Source: an uncultured Pelagibacteraceae bacterium
Lineage (GTDB): Bacteria > Pseudomonadota > Alphaproteobacteria > Pelagibacterales > Pelagibacteraceae
DNA: 44,074 bases
Reading direction: 5' to 3'
NCBI GenBank assembly: GCA_902572345.1
Contig: CACGEW010000010.1
Coordinates: forward strand, 1 to 44,074
Both the position numbers and the translations under genes were made by a program. Of this stretch, positions 8,485 through 16,840 are shown piece by piece. The number at the start of each line of letters is the position of its first letter. The stretch's first letter is position 1. The notes under the pieces were generated by a model, which made no database searches, was not told the origin of the DNA, and saw only the letters and a program-made list of their open reading frames with translations.

Positions 8485-9612
8485 ATGTCTACAAAGTCAA
8501 AAAGTATAAAAACTAAAACTGATTTCAATCAGGACGAAAGACTTAAAAAAGTTTCAAATTTAAAAGTTTTATTAAATAGACCTGAATTAGGGGCTCTAGG
8601 AGGAGCAATTTTAGTTTTTATTTTTTTTGGCATTGTTGCTGGTGATACCGGTATGTTTAGCGCCTACGGAATTTTAAATTTTTTAGATGTATCAGCTAAT
8701 CTCGGAATTATTGCCATCGCTGCGGCAATGTTAATGATTGGTGGAGAATTTGATTTATCAATCGGTTCAATGATTGGTTTTGCAGGAATCTGTATAGCTA
8801 TTCCAGCTATCTATTGGGGGTGGCCTTTATGGATGAGTATTATATTTGCTTTTTCAATGGCAGTATTAGTTGGTTATTTTAATGGAATACTCGTAGTCAG
8901 AACTGGTTTACCATCTTTTATAGTTACGCTTGCAATGTTGTTTATCTTAAGAGGAGCAACTTTAGCATTAACAAGATTAATTACAGGACGTACTCAAGTA
9001 CCGGGTTTAAGAGTTTTAATTGAAAACGATCCTATAGCATGGATATTTGCAACGGACTCATTTAAATGGGTTTTTACATGGCTAGGTTCAATGAATTTAA
9101 TTACTTTAAGAACAGATGGTACCCCTTTAGCCACGGGCATTCCTCCATCTGTCATTTGGTTTATAGCATTAGCAATTTTAACTACCTGGATATTAATGAA
9201 AACTAGATACGGAAATTGGATATTTGCATCAGGTGGAGATAAAAATGGAGCAAACAATGTAGGTGTACCAGTTGGTAGAGTTAAAATAAGTTTATTTATT
9301 GGTACAGCAGTTGCGGCAACGATTTTTGCTACGATACAAGTATTAGATGCTGGATCGGCAGATACTATGCGAGGAACTTTAAAAGAATTAGAGGCCATTG
9401 CAGCTGCTGTAGTTGGAGGATGTCTACTTACTGGAGGTTATGGATCAGCTATTGGTGCAGCTTTTGGAGCAATTATTTTTGGAACTGTATCTATGGGTAT
9501 TTTTTATACAGACGTAGACACAGATTGGTTTAAAGTTTTTTTAGGAGCTATGATGCTTATAGCTGTAATATTCAATAATTATATAAGAAGAAAAGTAACT
9601 GAGAGTAAATAA
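8485..9612 (+). CDS. ABC sugar transporter permease (RbsC/FrcC-like)
   Basis: Integral membrane subunit of a carbohydrate importer, 375 residues. After a cytoplasmic N-terminal stretch of about 45 residues there are roughly ten hydrophobic segments. The family-typical [11 protein letters not shown] and [19 protein letters not shown] segments are present, and the region around residues 300-330 is rich in AAAVVGG and LTGGYGS. The long insert near residues 175-215 is common in inositol and fructose permeases of alphaproteobacteria. It starts 15 bases after the terminator and its stop overlaps the ATPase ATG by one base. It forms the channel for the importer with its neighbours. Confidence 0.93.
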   Translation: MSTKSKSIKTKTDFNQDERLKKVSNLKVLLNRPELGALGGAILVFIFFGIVAGDTGMFSAYGILNFLDVSANLGIIAIAAAMLMIGGEFDLSIGSMIGFAGICIAIPAIYWGWPLWMSIIFAFSMAVLVGYFNGILVVRTGLPSFIVTLAMLFILRGATLALTRLITGRTQVPGLRVLIENDPIAWIFATDSFKWVFTWLGSMNLITLRTDGTPLATGIPPSVIWFIALAILTTWILMKTRYGNWIFASGGDKNGANNVGVPVGRVKISLFIGTAVAATIFATIQVLDAGSADTMRGTLKELEAIAAAVVGGCLLTGGYGSAIGAAFGAIIFGTVSMGIFYTDVDTDWFKVFLGAMMLIAVIFNNYIRRKVTESK

Positions 9613-10403
9613 TGTCTGACTATTTAGTTCAATTTAATAATATTAGTAAATTTTTTGGAAAAGTAATAGCGCTTAAAGATGTAACAATGAAACTTCGTAA
9701 AGGTGAAATTATGTGTTTATTGGGTGATAATGGTGCAGGTAAATCTACCTTAATTAAAACACTTGCTGGTGTTCATAAACCTGATGAGGGAGAAATTATA
9801 TTTGAAGGTGAAAAAATAGTTTTCGATAGTCCAAAGGATGCTTTAGATATTGGTATTGCAACTGTATACCAAGATTTAGCTTTAGTTCCTTTAATGAGTG
9901 TTACTAGAAATTTTTTTATGGGCAGAGAACCTTTAAAAGGACCTCCTTTTTTAAAAACTTTTGATATAGAGAAGGCAAATAAAATCGCTGCGGAAAGAAT
10001 GGGGCAAATTGGAATTGATGTAAGAGACCCATCACAAGCAGTAGGAACTATGTCTGGTGGAGAAAGACAGTGTCTTGCAATAAGCAGAGCTATTTATTTT
10101 GGTGCAAAAGTTTTAGTTCTCGATGAGCCAACTTCAGCATTAGGAGTTCATCAAGCATCTGTAGTATTAAAATATATAGTAAAAGCTGCATCACAAGGTC
10201 TAGCCGTGATTTTAATAACACATAACGTACATCATGCTTATCCAGTAGGAAATAGTTTTACAGTACTTAATCGAGGTAAAAGTTTAGGAACATATGAAAA
10301 AAAAGATATATCAAGAGAAAAACTTTTAAGTATGATGGCTGGCGGAGAGGAACTTGATAAGTTAGAAGTTGAACTTAAAGAAATGAATAGAATTTCTTCG
10401 TAA
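9612..10403 (+). CDS. ABC sugar transporter ATPase, single nucleotide-binding domain (FrcA-like)
   Basis: Energises the importer. Walker A is GDNGAGKST (38-46), the Q-loop VYQDLA is near 86-91, the signature is MSGGERQ (147-153), Walker B runs into DEPTSALG (171-178), and the switch histidine is H204 (LITHN). At 263 residues it has one domain. Ribose- and inositol-type systems usually carry a tandem protein of about 500 residues, whereas FrcA-type fructose importers have a single domain like this. It would therefore work as a homodimer. Its neighbours are the permease (1-base overlap) and the ROK kinase (2-base gap). Confidence 0.93.
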   Translation: MSDYLVQFNNISKFFGKVIALKDVTMKLRKGEIMCLLGDNGAGKSTLIKTLAGVHKPDEGEIIFEGEKIVFDSPKDALDIGIATVYQDLALVPLMSVTRNFFMGREPLKGPPFLKTFDIEKANKIAAERMGQIGIDVRDPSQAVGTMSGGERQCLAISRAIYFGAKVLVLDEPTSALGVHQASVVLKYIVKAASQGLAVILITHNVHHAYPVGNSFTVLNRGKSLGTYEKKDISREKLLSMMAGGEELDKLEVELKEMNRISS

Positions 10404-10405
10404 AA

Positions 10406-11308
10406 ATGCAAATAGGTATAGATTTAGGTGCCACAAAGATTGAGTACGTCCTATTAGACAACCAAAATAAAGAACTAACGAGAAGTAGAGTTCCAACTCC
10501 AAAAAATTATAATGAAACTATAATATCAATAATTTCGATTATTAAAGATATCGAAAATAAAAATAAAGAAAATTTAAATGTTGGAATTTGTCATCCAGGT
10601 GCGACTGATAAAACAACAGGTTTAATTAAGAATGCTCATAACTCGCAATGGCTAAATGATAAAAACTTAATCAAAGATTTGAAAAATAAAATTAATAATA
10701 ATATTTATTTAGAAAATGATGCTAATTGTTTTTGTTTGTCTGAAGCTTTTGATGGATCAGCAAGTCATTACGAAACAGTATTTGGTATAATACTTGGTTC
10801 TGGTTGTGGAGGCGGATTAGTAATAAACAAGAAAATAATTTCTGGTTCAAATGGGTTGGGAGGTGAATGGAGTTTAAATAAAATGCCTGATTTGGATGTT
10901 CCTAATTTAAAATCCGAGAATAAATTAGATTTTTCAAACCGTATAGAAGGCTATCTTTCTGGTAAATCAATAGAAAAGAATTTTAAAATAAAATTTAAAA
11001 AAGACTTAACTGCAAAAGATATATTTTCTAAATATAGAAAAAATGACAACGATGCAAAAAACTTTATAAATGATTATAAAGATAAACTTGCAAGATCTTT
11101 AATTATAATTATTACTACAATTGACCCAGATGCAATTGTTTTTGGGGGTGGAATCTCTAATGAAATTGATTTTTTAGATGAGGTAAAATTATTAACGTCC
11201 AAATTGATTAATGAGCCCAATTTAAAAACAGTATTTCTTAAGCCATTGTATGGTGATGCGAGTGGAGTAAGAGGCGCTGCTTTGTTAGGAAGAGATAACT
11301 TTATTTAA
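10406..11308 (+). CDS. ROK-family sugar kinase lacking the zinc motif
   Basis: ATP-dependent kinase fold of 300 residues, starting IGIDLGATKIEYVLL (3-17, phosphate-1 loop). The catalytic aspartate is Asp105 in LENDANC, and GSGCGGGLVI forms the second phosphate loop. Family members normally carry a zinc site made of a histidine (GHxxxx) and a CxCGxxGCxE motif. Here the equivalent region (about 152-190) reads GGEWSLN and contains neither the histidine nor any cysteine. It closes the transporter operon, so it probably phosphorylates the imported compound or a breakdown product. No PfkB-type IolC is present in the cluster. Its tail overlaps the convergent oxidoreductase by 8 bases. Confidence 0.85.
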   Translation: MQIGIDLGATKIEYVLLDNQNKELTRSRVPTPKNYNETIISIISIIKDIENKNKENLNVGICHPGATDKTTGLIKNAHNSQWLNDKNLIKDLKNKINNNIYLENDANCFCLSEAFDGSASHYETVFGIILGSGCGGGLVINKKIISGSNGLGGEWSLNKMPDLDVPNLKSENKLDFSNRIEGYLSGKSIEKNFKIKFKKDLTAKDIFSKYRKNDNDAKNFINDYKDKLARSLIIIITTIDPDAIVFGGGISNEIDFLDEVKLLTSKLINEPNLKTVFLKPLYGDASGVRGAALLGRDNFI

Positions 11309-12458
11309 GAATTTTTTTGATTTTTTCTTGAGTAAATCTTGAGGGAATTTTACATTTAGTAGATAAGACCTCAGTTTTTTTTGACTTTGCTGATCTCATA
11401 ATAGATTGAATTATATCTAATACATGCAGTGAAATTTCGCCATTGCACATATGTTCTGAGTTATTTTCTATTGAATAGGCCATTTCAGATAAACCAGCAC
11501 CTCGATAATTTGCGTTAGTTGGTGACTCGTTTGCTCTAGAGCTTTGGCTTTTTATATTAATTTTACCAAGTTCTAAATTATGTGTTTCGTGCTCTATCCA
11601 TTTACCTCCTAATTCAAGACAGGTAAATACGGATCCTCCAAACATATTTGGATCGGTTACAATAATTGAACCTTTGTCTCCATATAATTCAATATGATTT
11701 CTTTTATGATCCTTAACATCAAAAGATAAAGTCATTTGAATTAATGAATTGTCATGAAATTCTAATGTTGAAACATAGGTAGTATCACATTCAACTTTAA
11801 ATTTTTTGCCTTTTCTAGGACCAATGCCTATTTCTCTTTCATCGAATACTTTTTTTGATCTACTTGTAACAGACTTAACTGGGCCTAATAGTGTTACCAA
11901 TGCAGTAATATAGTAGGGTCCCATATCTATAACTGGACCTCCTTCTTCTTCAGCAAACCATGGTTCTGGACTAGGGTGATAGGACTGAACGCCAGGATAA
12001 GCAAATATTGCATTACCTAAATTTATTTTTCCGATTAATCCACTTTCAATTAATTCTTTTGACTTTTGGATGCCTGCTCCAAGAACTGTGTCTGGAGCAC
12101 TTCCCAAATAAAGATTATTTTTTTTTGCCAACTCTAATAGTTTTTTACCGTCATCAAAATTAATACACATTGGTTTTTCACTATAAGAATGTTTACCGGA
12201 GTTGAGTGTTTTTTCAGAAACTTCATAGTGAGCTTTAGGTATTGTGAGATTCAGTATAATTTCAATATCTTTATCTTTAAAAATATTGTCTAAACTTACT
12301 GACTCAATCCCATATTCTTTTGCACAATTATCTGCTGCTTCATTATTTAAATCAGAACATTTTATAATTTTTATATTATTAAAGTATTCTTGCGCTCTAA
12401 AATAGGTTTCCGAAATATGTCCGCAGCCAACTAAACCAACGTTAAAAACTTTATTCAT
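11301..12458 (-). CDS. Second Gfo/Idh/MocA family oxidoreductase
   Basis: NAD(P)-dependent dehydrogenase of 385 residues, longer than the iolG-like gene upstream. It has the N-terminal GLVGCGHIS dinucleotide motif (8-16), the EKP catalytic lysine (94-96), and GGPVIDMGPYYI (around 173-184) in the place of the usual D..H active site; the expected histidine appears as Tyr-Tyr. The substrate is unknown; scyllo-inositol, an open-chain product or another sugar are possible. It lies 5 bases after iolD on the same strand, so the two are an operon read from the promoter at about 14309-14357. Confidence 0.8.
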   Translation of the reverse strand: MNKVFNVGLVGCGHISETYFRAQEYFNNIKIIKCSDLNNEAADNCAKEYGIESVSLDNIFKDKDIEIILNLTIPKAHYEVSEKTLNSGKHSYSEKPMCINFDDGKKLLELAKKNNLYLGSAPDTVLGAGIQKSKELIESGLIGKINLGNAIFAYPGVQSYHPSPEPWFAEEEGGPVIDMGPYYITALVTLLGPVKSVTSRSKKVFDEREIGIGPRKGKKFKVECDTTYVSTLEFHDNSLIQMTLSFDVKDHKRNHIELYGDKGSIIVTDPNMFGGSVFTCLELGGKWIEHETHNLELGKINIKSQSSRANESPTNANYRGAGLSEMAYSIENNSEHMCNGEISLHVLDIIQSIMRSAKSKKTEVLSTKCKIPSRFTQEKIKKILK

Positions 12459-12463
12459 AGTGA

Positions 12464-14308
12464 TTAAACACCTTTTCTTTGTTTTTTCTTTCCTTCAAGA
12501 TGTTCTTTTAGAGATTTTTTGTTTTCTTCTGTTGTTGGAATTCCAAGAGTAGGGCTTTCCCAGTACGCTGAACCTTCTAACCATTGATATCCATCTGTAT
12601 GAATTGAAATTACATAAGTTTTTTTTGATTTCTTTGCCCTTTTAAATGCCTCTTCTAATTCAGCAATAGAATTAACATGCTCACCATCTGCTCCCATACT
12701 TTTTGCGTGTCCTGAAAAATCTACAGGTACTAAATTAGTAGTCTTTGAACTTTTGAGTAAGCAATTAAATTCTTTGCCACCTTTGTATAATTGCAATCTA
12801 TTAATCACAGCGTGACCACCATTGTCACAAACTATTAATATTATTTTATTGTCTGTTATGACAGAGCTGTAAATGTCTGAATTATAAAGCAAATAAGATC
12901 CATCACCGACAAATGAAACTACTTCCTTATCTGGATTAGCCATTTTAATACCAAGTGCTCCAGAAATTTCGTAACTCATACAACTAAAACCCCATTCAGT
13001 TTCATGTGTATTTAGTTCTCTAGGTTTCCAAACCTGTATTACTTCACCAACCAACCCTCCAGCTGCTGTCACTGCTATATCGGTAGGATCTGAATTTCTG
13101 TAACATGCTCCAATAACTTGAGCATAACTTGGAAGTTTTTGGTTAGTTGGTCCACTTTCTTTATCAACATACGCTTCCCAGTCTTTCAATTCTTTTCTAG
13201 ATTTTTTATACCAATTGTCATCAGCTTTCCAACTTCCTAATGCTTGAGATAATTCCATTAAAGAGACTTTGGCGTCTCCAACAATTGCTTGTGCCATGTG
13301 TTTATTAGCATCAAATCGTGCAGCATTTATAGAAACTAATTTAAAATTAGGATTTTCAAAATTTGCCCAAGAGCCTGTAGTAAAATCTGCAAGTTTAGTT
13401 CCAATAGCAATCGCTGTATCAGTTTCTTTACTTAAATTGTTTGCAGCTTTTCCACCTAAACCACCAATAGTTCCTAAATAATGAGTATGATCTTTTTTCA
13501 TTGATGAATATCCCATCACAGTTTGAGTTACAGGAATGTTATGTTTTTTTGCAAAATTACTTAATTCATCTGTTGCATCTGAATAAAAAACTCCTCCACC
13601 AGCAATAATAATTGGTTTTTTAGATTTTTTTATTAACTCAGCTGCTTCTTTAATTTGAAAATCATCTGGTTTAGGTCTTCTAATCGTATGAATTCTTTCT
13701 TTAAAGAATTCCTCTGGATAATCATAAACTTCACCTTGAACATCTTGACTTAATGAAATACATGCGGGACCACAATCTGCTGGATCTAACATAATTTGAA
13801 TTGCTTGTTGTAGACTTGAAATGATTTGTTCTGGTCTAGTAATTCTATCAAAATATCTAACAACAGGTTTAAACCCATCATTCTGAGTTATCCCTGGATT
13901 ATTAAAGTGTTCAACTTGTTGTAATACTGGGTCTGGCATTCTATTTGCAAATGTATCACCAGGTAAAAAAAGTATTGGAAGTCTATTACTCATCGCTACG
14001 GCTGCTGCAGTAATCATATTTGTTGATCCTGGACCTACGGAAGAGGTTGCCACAAAAATTTGTTTACGCCTCTTAGCTCTTGAATACGCTATTCCTGTTA
14101 AAGCCATGTTTTGTTCATGGTGACCTCGCCATGTAGGAAGTTCTTTTTGGTTTTCCTGAAGTGCTTGGCCTAAACAGGCAACATTGCCATGACCAAAAAT
14201 TCCAAACACGCCTGGAAATAAAGGCACTTTTTTTCCATCTATAAGAGTTTTCTGAGCGATTAAGAATTTAACTAAAGCGTGAGCACAAGTAAGTTGAATG
14301 TTTTTCAT
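12464..14308 (-). CDS. iolD: 3D-(3,5/4)-trihydroxycyclohexane-1,2-dione hydrolase (IolD)
   Basis: Thiamine-diphosphate enzyme that opens the ring of the IolE product to 5-deoxy-glucuronate. The 614 residues have the three-part ThDP fold. The N-terminal Pyr domain carries GIFGHGNVACLGQAL and the conserved Glu in RGHHEQNMA. A central Rossmann-like domain includes KPIIIAGGGVFYS. The C-terminal PP domain has the GDGSYLLYNS cofactor motif ending in ICDNGG-type residues. GHGN and HHEQNMA are typical of IolD rather than acetolactate synthase. This is the most diagnostic gene for inositol breakdown in the cluster. Confidence 0.93.
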   Translation of the reverse strand: MKNIQLTCAHALVKFLIAQKTLIDGKKVPLFPGVFGIFGHGNVACLGQALQENQKELPTWRGHHEQNMALTGIAYSRAKRRKQIFVATSSVGPGSTNMITAAAVAMSNRLPILFLPGDTFANRMPDPVLQQVEHFNNPGITQNDGFKPVVRYFDRITRPEQIISSLQQAIQIMLDPADCGPACISLSQDVQGEVYDYPEEFFKERIHTIRRPKPDDFQIKEAAELIKKSKKPIIIAGGGVFYSDATDELSNFAKKHNIPVTQTVMGYSSMKKDHTHYLGTIGGLGGKAANNLSKETDTAIAIGTKLADFTTGSWANFENPNFKLVSINAARFDANKHMAQAIVGDAKVSLMELSQALGSWKADDNWYKKSRKELKDWEAYVDKESGPTNQKLPSYAQVIGACYRNSDPTDIAVTAAGGLVGEVIQVWKPRELNTHETEWGFSCMSYEISGALGIKMANPDKEVVSFVGDGSYLLYNSDIYSSVITDNKIILIVCDNGGHAVINRLQLYKGGKEFNCLLKSSKTTNLVPVDFSGHAKSMGADGEHVNSIAELEEAFKRAKKSKKTYVISIHTDGYQWLEGSAYWESPTLGIPTTEENKKSLKEHLEGKKKQRKGV

Positions 14309-14357
14309 AAATTCAATATAAACTATTTAATTAATATTCTTTATTCAACAATAATAT
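14309..14357. promoter_or_regulatory. Divergent promoter region between iolD and aldehyde dehydrogenase
   Basis: Forty-nine A+T-rich bases separate two outward-facing operons (iolD-oxidoreductase to the left, dehydrogenase-aldolase to the right). Both promoters should lie here and could share one regulator. I see no clear operator-like inverted repeat. Confidence 0.35.
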
Positions 14358-15803
14358 ATGTACGATAAATACGGACAGTTCATAGATGGTAAGTGGCAAA
14401 AGTCTGCTAGTGGTGAAACTTATGATGTTATTAATCCAGCAACAGAAGAAGTAATAGGAAAGGCATCAAAAGCAAATAGTTCAGACGTACAAAAAGCTCT
14501 TAAATCAGCTGAAAAAGGTTTGCAAATTTGGAAAAATACTTCACCTTGGGAGAGATCTAAAATTATTAGAAAGATCTCAGATTTAATCAAAAAAAGAGTT
14601 GATGTTTTATCAAAATGGTTGACGCTTGAAGTTGGAAAACCAATAACGGAAGGTCCAGGAGAAATAGGTGGTGCAGCAGATATTTTTGAATGGAATTCTG
14701 AGGAAACTAAAAGAATATTTGGAGAGATAAATCAAAGTCGATTTCCAAATACCCAAATTCACGTTATGTATCAGCCAGTTGGCGTTGTTGCAGCTTTAGT
14801 TCCGTGGAATTTTCCAGTTATCCTAGCCTCTAGAAAAATTTCAACTGCCTTAGCAGCAGGTTGTTCAGTTATAGTAAAACCAGATGTAATTACACCAGGC
14901 AGTGTTATGGAAATAGTTGATATTTGTAGGGAAGCAGGAGTACCTCCAGGAGTAGTAAATTTATTATCTGGTGATCCAGCTGGAATTTCTGAAGAATTAA
15001 TTAAGTCAGATATTATTAAAAAGATTTCTATTACTGGATCAACACGAGTTGGTAAATTAATTCTCAAACAAGCTGCGGACAAAGTTCAAAGGGTAACGAT
15101 GGAATTAAGTGGTCACTCACCATTCATAGTTTTTGATGATGTTGATTTAAATAAAGTTACAGACATGGCAATAACTTCAAAATTTAGGAATAATGGGCAA
15201 GTATGTATTTCACCTAATAGATTTTATATACACGAAAAGAAAAAAGATGAGTTTGCAAATTTAATGGTCGAAAAAACAAAAAAACTAAAAATTGGGAATG
15301 GTATGGATAAAGATACGTTACTAGGTCCTTTGTGTACTAAACAAAGGTTAGAAGGAGTTGAAAAATTAGTAGAAACTACAAAAAAAGAAGGTGGTAAAGT
15401 TTTGCTTGGAGGAAAAAGAGCTGCAAACTTTAATAAAGGATATTTCTACGAACCAACAATATTTGATAATGTAAAAGATAATTTTACTATTATGAAAGAA
15501 GAGCCATTTGGCCCGATAGTTCCTATTTTAACTTTTAAAGATTTTAATGAAGTAATGGACAGAGCAAACAACAATGATCTAGGTTTATGTAGTTATGTAT
15601 ACACAACTGATTTAAAAAAAGCTAATAAAGCATCTGAACTACTAGAGTCTGGTTGTGTCGCAGTAAATACTCCTGTTGTAGCTGTAGCAGAAGCACCTTT
15701 TGGTGGAATTAAACAAACTGGGTATGGAAGAGAAGGTGGCTCAATGGCAATTAAAGATTATTTAAATATAAAATATACTCATTTCGGAATCTCATACGAA
15801 TGA
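14358..15803 (+). CDS. NAD(P)-dependent aldehyde dehydrogenase
   Basis: Member of the ALDH superfamily, 481 residues. Active-site residues are in place: Asn151 (PWNF), Lys174 (VKPD), Glu249 (MELSG) and the nucleophile Cys283 (GQVCISPNRF). The sequence is closer to semialdehyde dehydrogenases of the succinate or 2-oxoglutarate-semialdehyde kind than to CoA-acylating IolA/MmsA. The N-G-Q-V-C context and the absence of the MmsA-type motif mean it should make a free acid, not acetyl-CoA. It overlaps the aldolase gene by four bases (ATGA), so the two are translationally coupled and probably act on the same pathway. The natural aldehyde is unknown. Confidence 0.9.
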   Translation: MYDKYGQFIDGKWQKSASGETYDVINPATEEVIGKASKANSSDVQKALKSAEKGLQIWKNTSPWERSKIIRKISDLIKKRVDVLSKWLTLEVGKPITEGPGEIGGAADIFEWNSEETKRIFGEINQSRFPNTQIHVMYQPVGVVAALVPWNFPVILASRKISTALAAGCSVIVKPDVITPGSVMEIVDICREAGVPPGVVNLLSGDPAGISEELIKSDIIKKISITGSTRVGKLILKQAADKVQRVTMELSGHSPFIVFDDVDLNKVTDMAITSKFRNNGQVCISPNRFYIHEKKKDEFANLMVEKTKKLKIGNGMDKDTLLGPLCTKQRLEGVEKLVETTKKEGGKVLLGGKRAANFNKGYFYEPTIFDNVKDNFTIMKEEPFGPIVPILTFKDFNEVMDRANNNDLGLCSYVYTTDLKKANKASELLESGCVAVNTPVVAVAEAPFGGIKQTGYGREGGSMAIKDYLNIKYTHFGISYE

Positions 15804-16588
15804 GAAAAAATAAACTTAAAGAACTTTTCAAAGCAGGTAAGCCAATTATAAATAGTTGGTTAGCAGTTCCAAGTTCTTTTTCAGCTGAAGTAATGGCTAA
15901 TCAAGGATGGGACTCTTTAACAATAGATATGCAGCATGGTCTTATAGATTATCAGAATGCAGTAAATATGTTGCAAGCAATTTCAACGACCGAAACTACT
16001 CCAATTGCAAGAGTTAATTGGAATGAACCTGGCCAAATAATGAAAATTTTAGATGCTGGATGCTATGGAATTATTTGTCCAATGGTAAGCAATAGAAAAG
16101 AAGCAGAAAATTTTATTCAAGCTTGCCAATATCCACCAAATGGTTTTAGAAGTTTTGGTCCAATAAGAGCTTCAATTTATGGTGGTGGTGACTATGCAAA
16201 ACATGCTGATCAAGAAATATTAAAATTAGCCATGATAGAAACTAAAGAAGCTCTAGAAAAACTTGACGAAATTTTAGACACGCCAAACTTAGACGGTATT
16301 TATATTGGACCAGCAGATTTAAGTTTATCCGTGGGCGAAGAACCAGGATTTGATAAACCAGAAAATACAAAAGCTTATAAAGAAATCTTAAGAATTCTTG
16401 AAGCAGCAAAAAAAAGAAATTTGCTCGCTGGATTGCACAACGGAACTGCAGAATATGCACAAAAAATGATTGGCAAAGGATTTAATCTAGTGACTGTTGG
16501 TTCTGATAGTAGGTATATTGGATCGGGTGCTAAATCTGATTTAGAAAAATTAAAAGGTATTAAGGGATCTAAATCTAAAGGATATTAA
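15800..16588 (+). CDS. HpaI/HpcH-family 2-oxo-acid aldolase
   Basis: Class II, divalent-metal-dependent aldolase of 262 residues that cleaves 4-hydroxy-2-oxo acids to pyruvate (or hydroxypyruvate) plus an aldehyde. Characteristic residues are the base His46 in TIDMQHG, Arg71 in ARVNW, and metal ligands Glu147 (MIETKEA) and Asp173 (GPADLSLSVG). Relatives include HpaI, the 2-keto-3-deoxy-glucarate aldolase GarL and the rhamnonate aldolase RhmA; I cannot choose among them. Coupling to the aldehyde dehydrogenase suggests the cleavage product is oxidised, or that oxidation supplies the aldolase substrate. Confidence 0.9.
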   Translation: MRKNKLKELFKAGKPIINSWLAVPSSFSAEVMANQGWDSLTIDMQHGLIDYQNAVNMLQAISTTETTPIARVNWNEPGQIMKILDAGCYGIICPMVSNRKEAENFIQACQYPPNGFRSFGPIRASIYGGGDYAKHADQEILKLAMIETKEALEKLDEILDTPNLDGIYIGPADLSLSVGEEPGFDKPENTKAYKEILRILEAAKKRNLLAGLHNGTAEYAQKMIGKGFNLVTVGSDSRYIGSGAKSDLEKLKGIKGSKSKGY

Positions 16589-16591
16589 TAA

Positions 16592-16840
16592 TTGATTTAT
16601 TATGTTTATATGCTCAAATCTAAGGGCATTAAGCCTGTAACATATGTAGGTTATACAAATAATTTAACAAAAAGAATCAGCTTACATAATTCTGGGAAGG
16701 GAGCAAAATTCACCAGAGGACGTATATGGAGGCTAATTTATAAAGAAAAATATAAAACAAAAAAAGAAGCAATTTCTAGAGAATATTATATAAAGAAAAA
16801 TCGATCATTTAGATTTTTTTTAAAAAATAAATACAAATGA
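16592..16840 (+). CDS. GIY-YIG domain protein (UPF0213/YhbQ-like)
   Basis: Small single-domain nuclease-like protein of 82 residues. The motif reads YYVYMLKS (about 3-10) then TYVGYTNNLTKRI (17-29), with the following HNSGKGAKFTRGR and a glutamate in ISREYYIKK. The start is TTG at 16592; the first in-frame ATG would cut off the first half of the GIY-YIG motif, so TTG is preferred. Members are common in SAR11 and other bacteria, and their DNA target and role are unclear. It sits 3 bases after the aldolase stop and overlaps the next glycosyltransferase by 4 bases, at the junction of the carbon and glycan islands. Confidence 0.85.
   Translation: MIYYVYMLKSKGIKPVTYVGYTNNLTKRISLHNSGKGAKFTRGRIWRLIYKEKYKTKKEAISREYYIKKNRSFRFFLKNKYK

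Noticed and set aside
14358-15803. Aldehyde dehydrogenase as CoA-acylating methylmalonate/malonate-semialdehyde dehydrogenase (IolA)
   Set aside because: The surroundings of Cys283 and Glu249 fit free-acid-forming semialdehyde dehydrogenases better.
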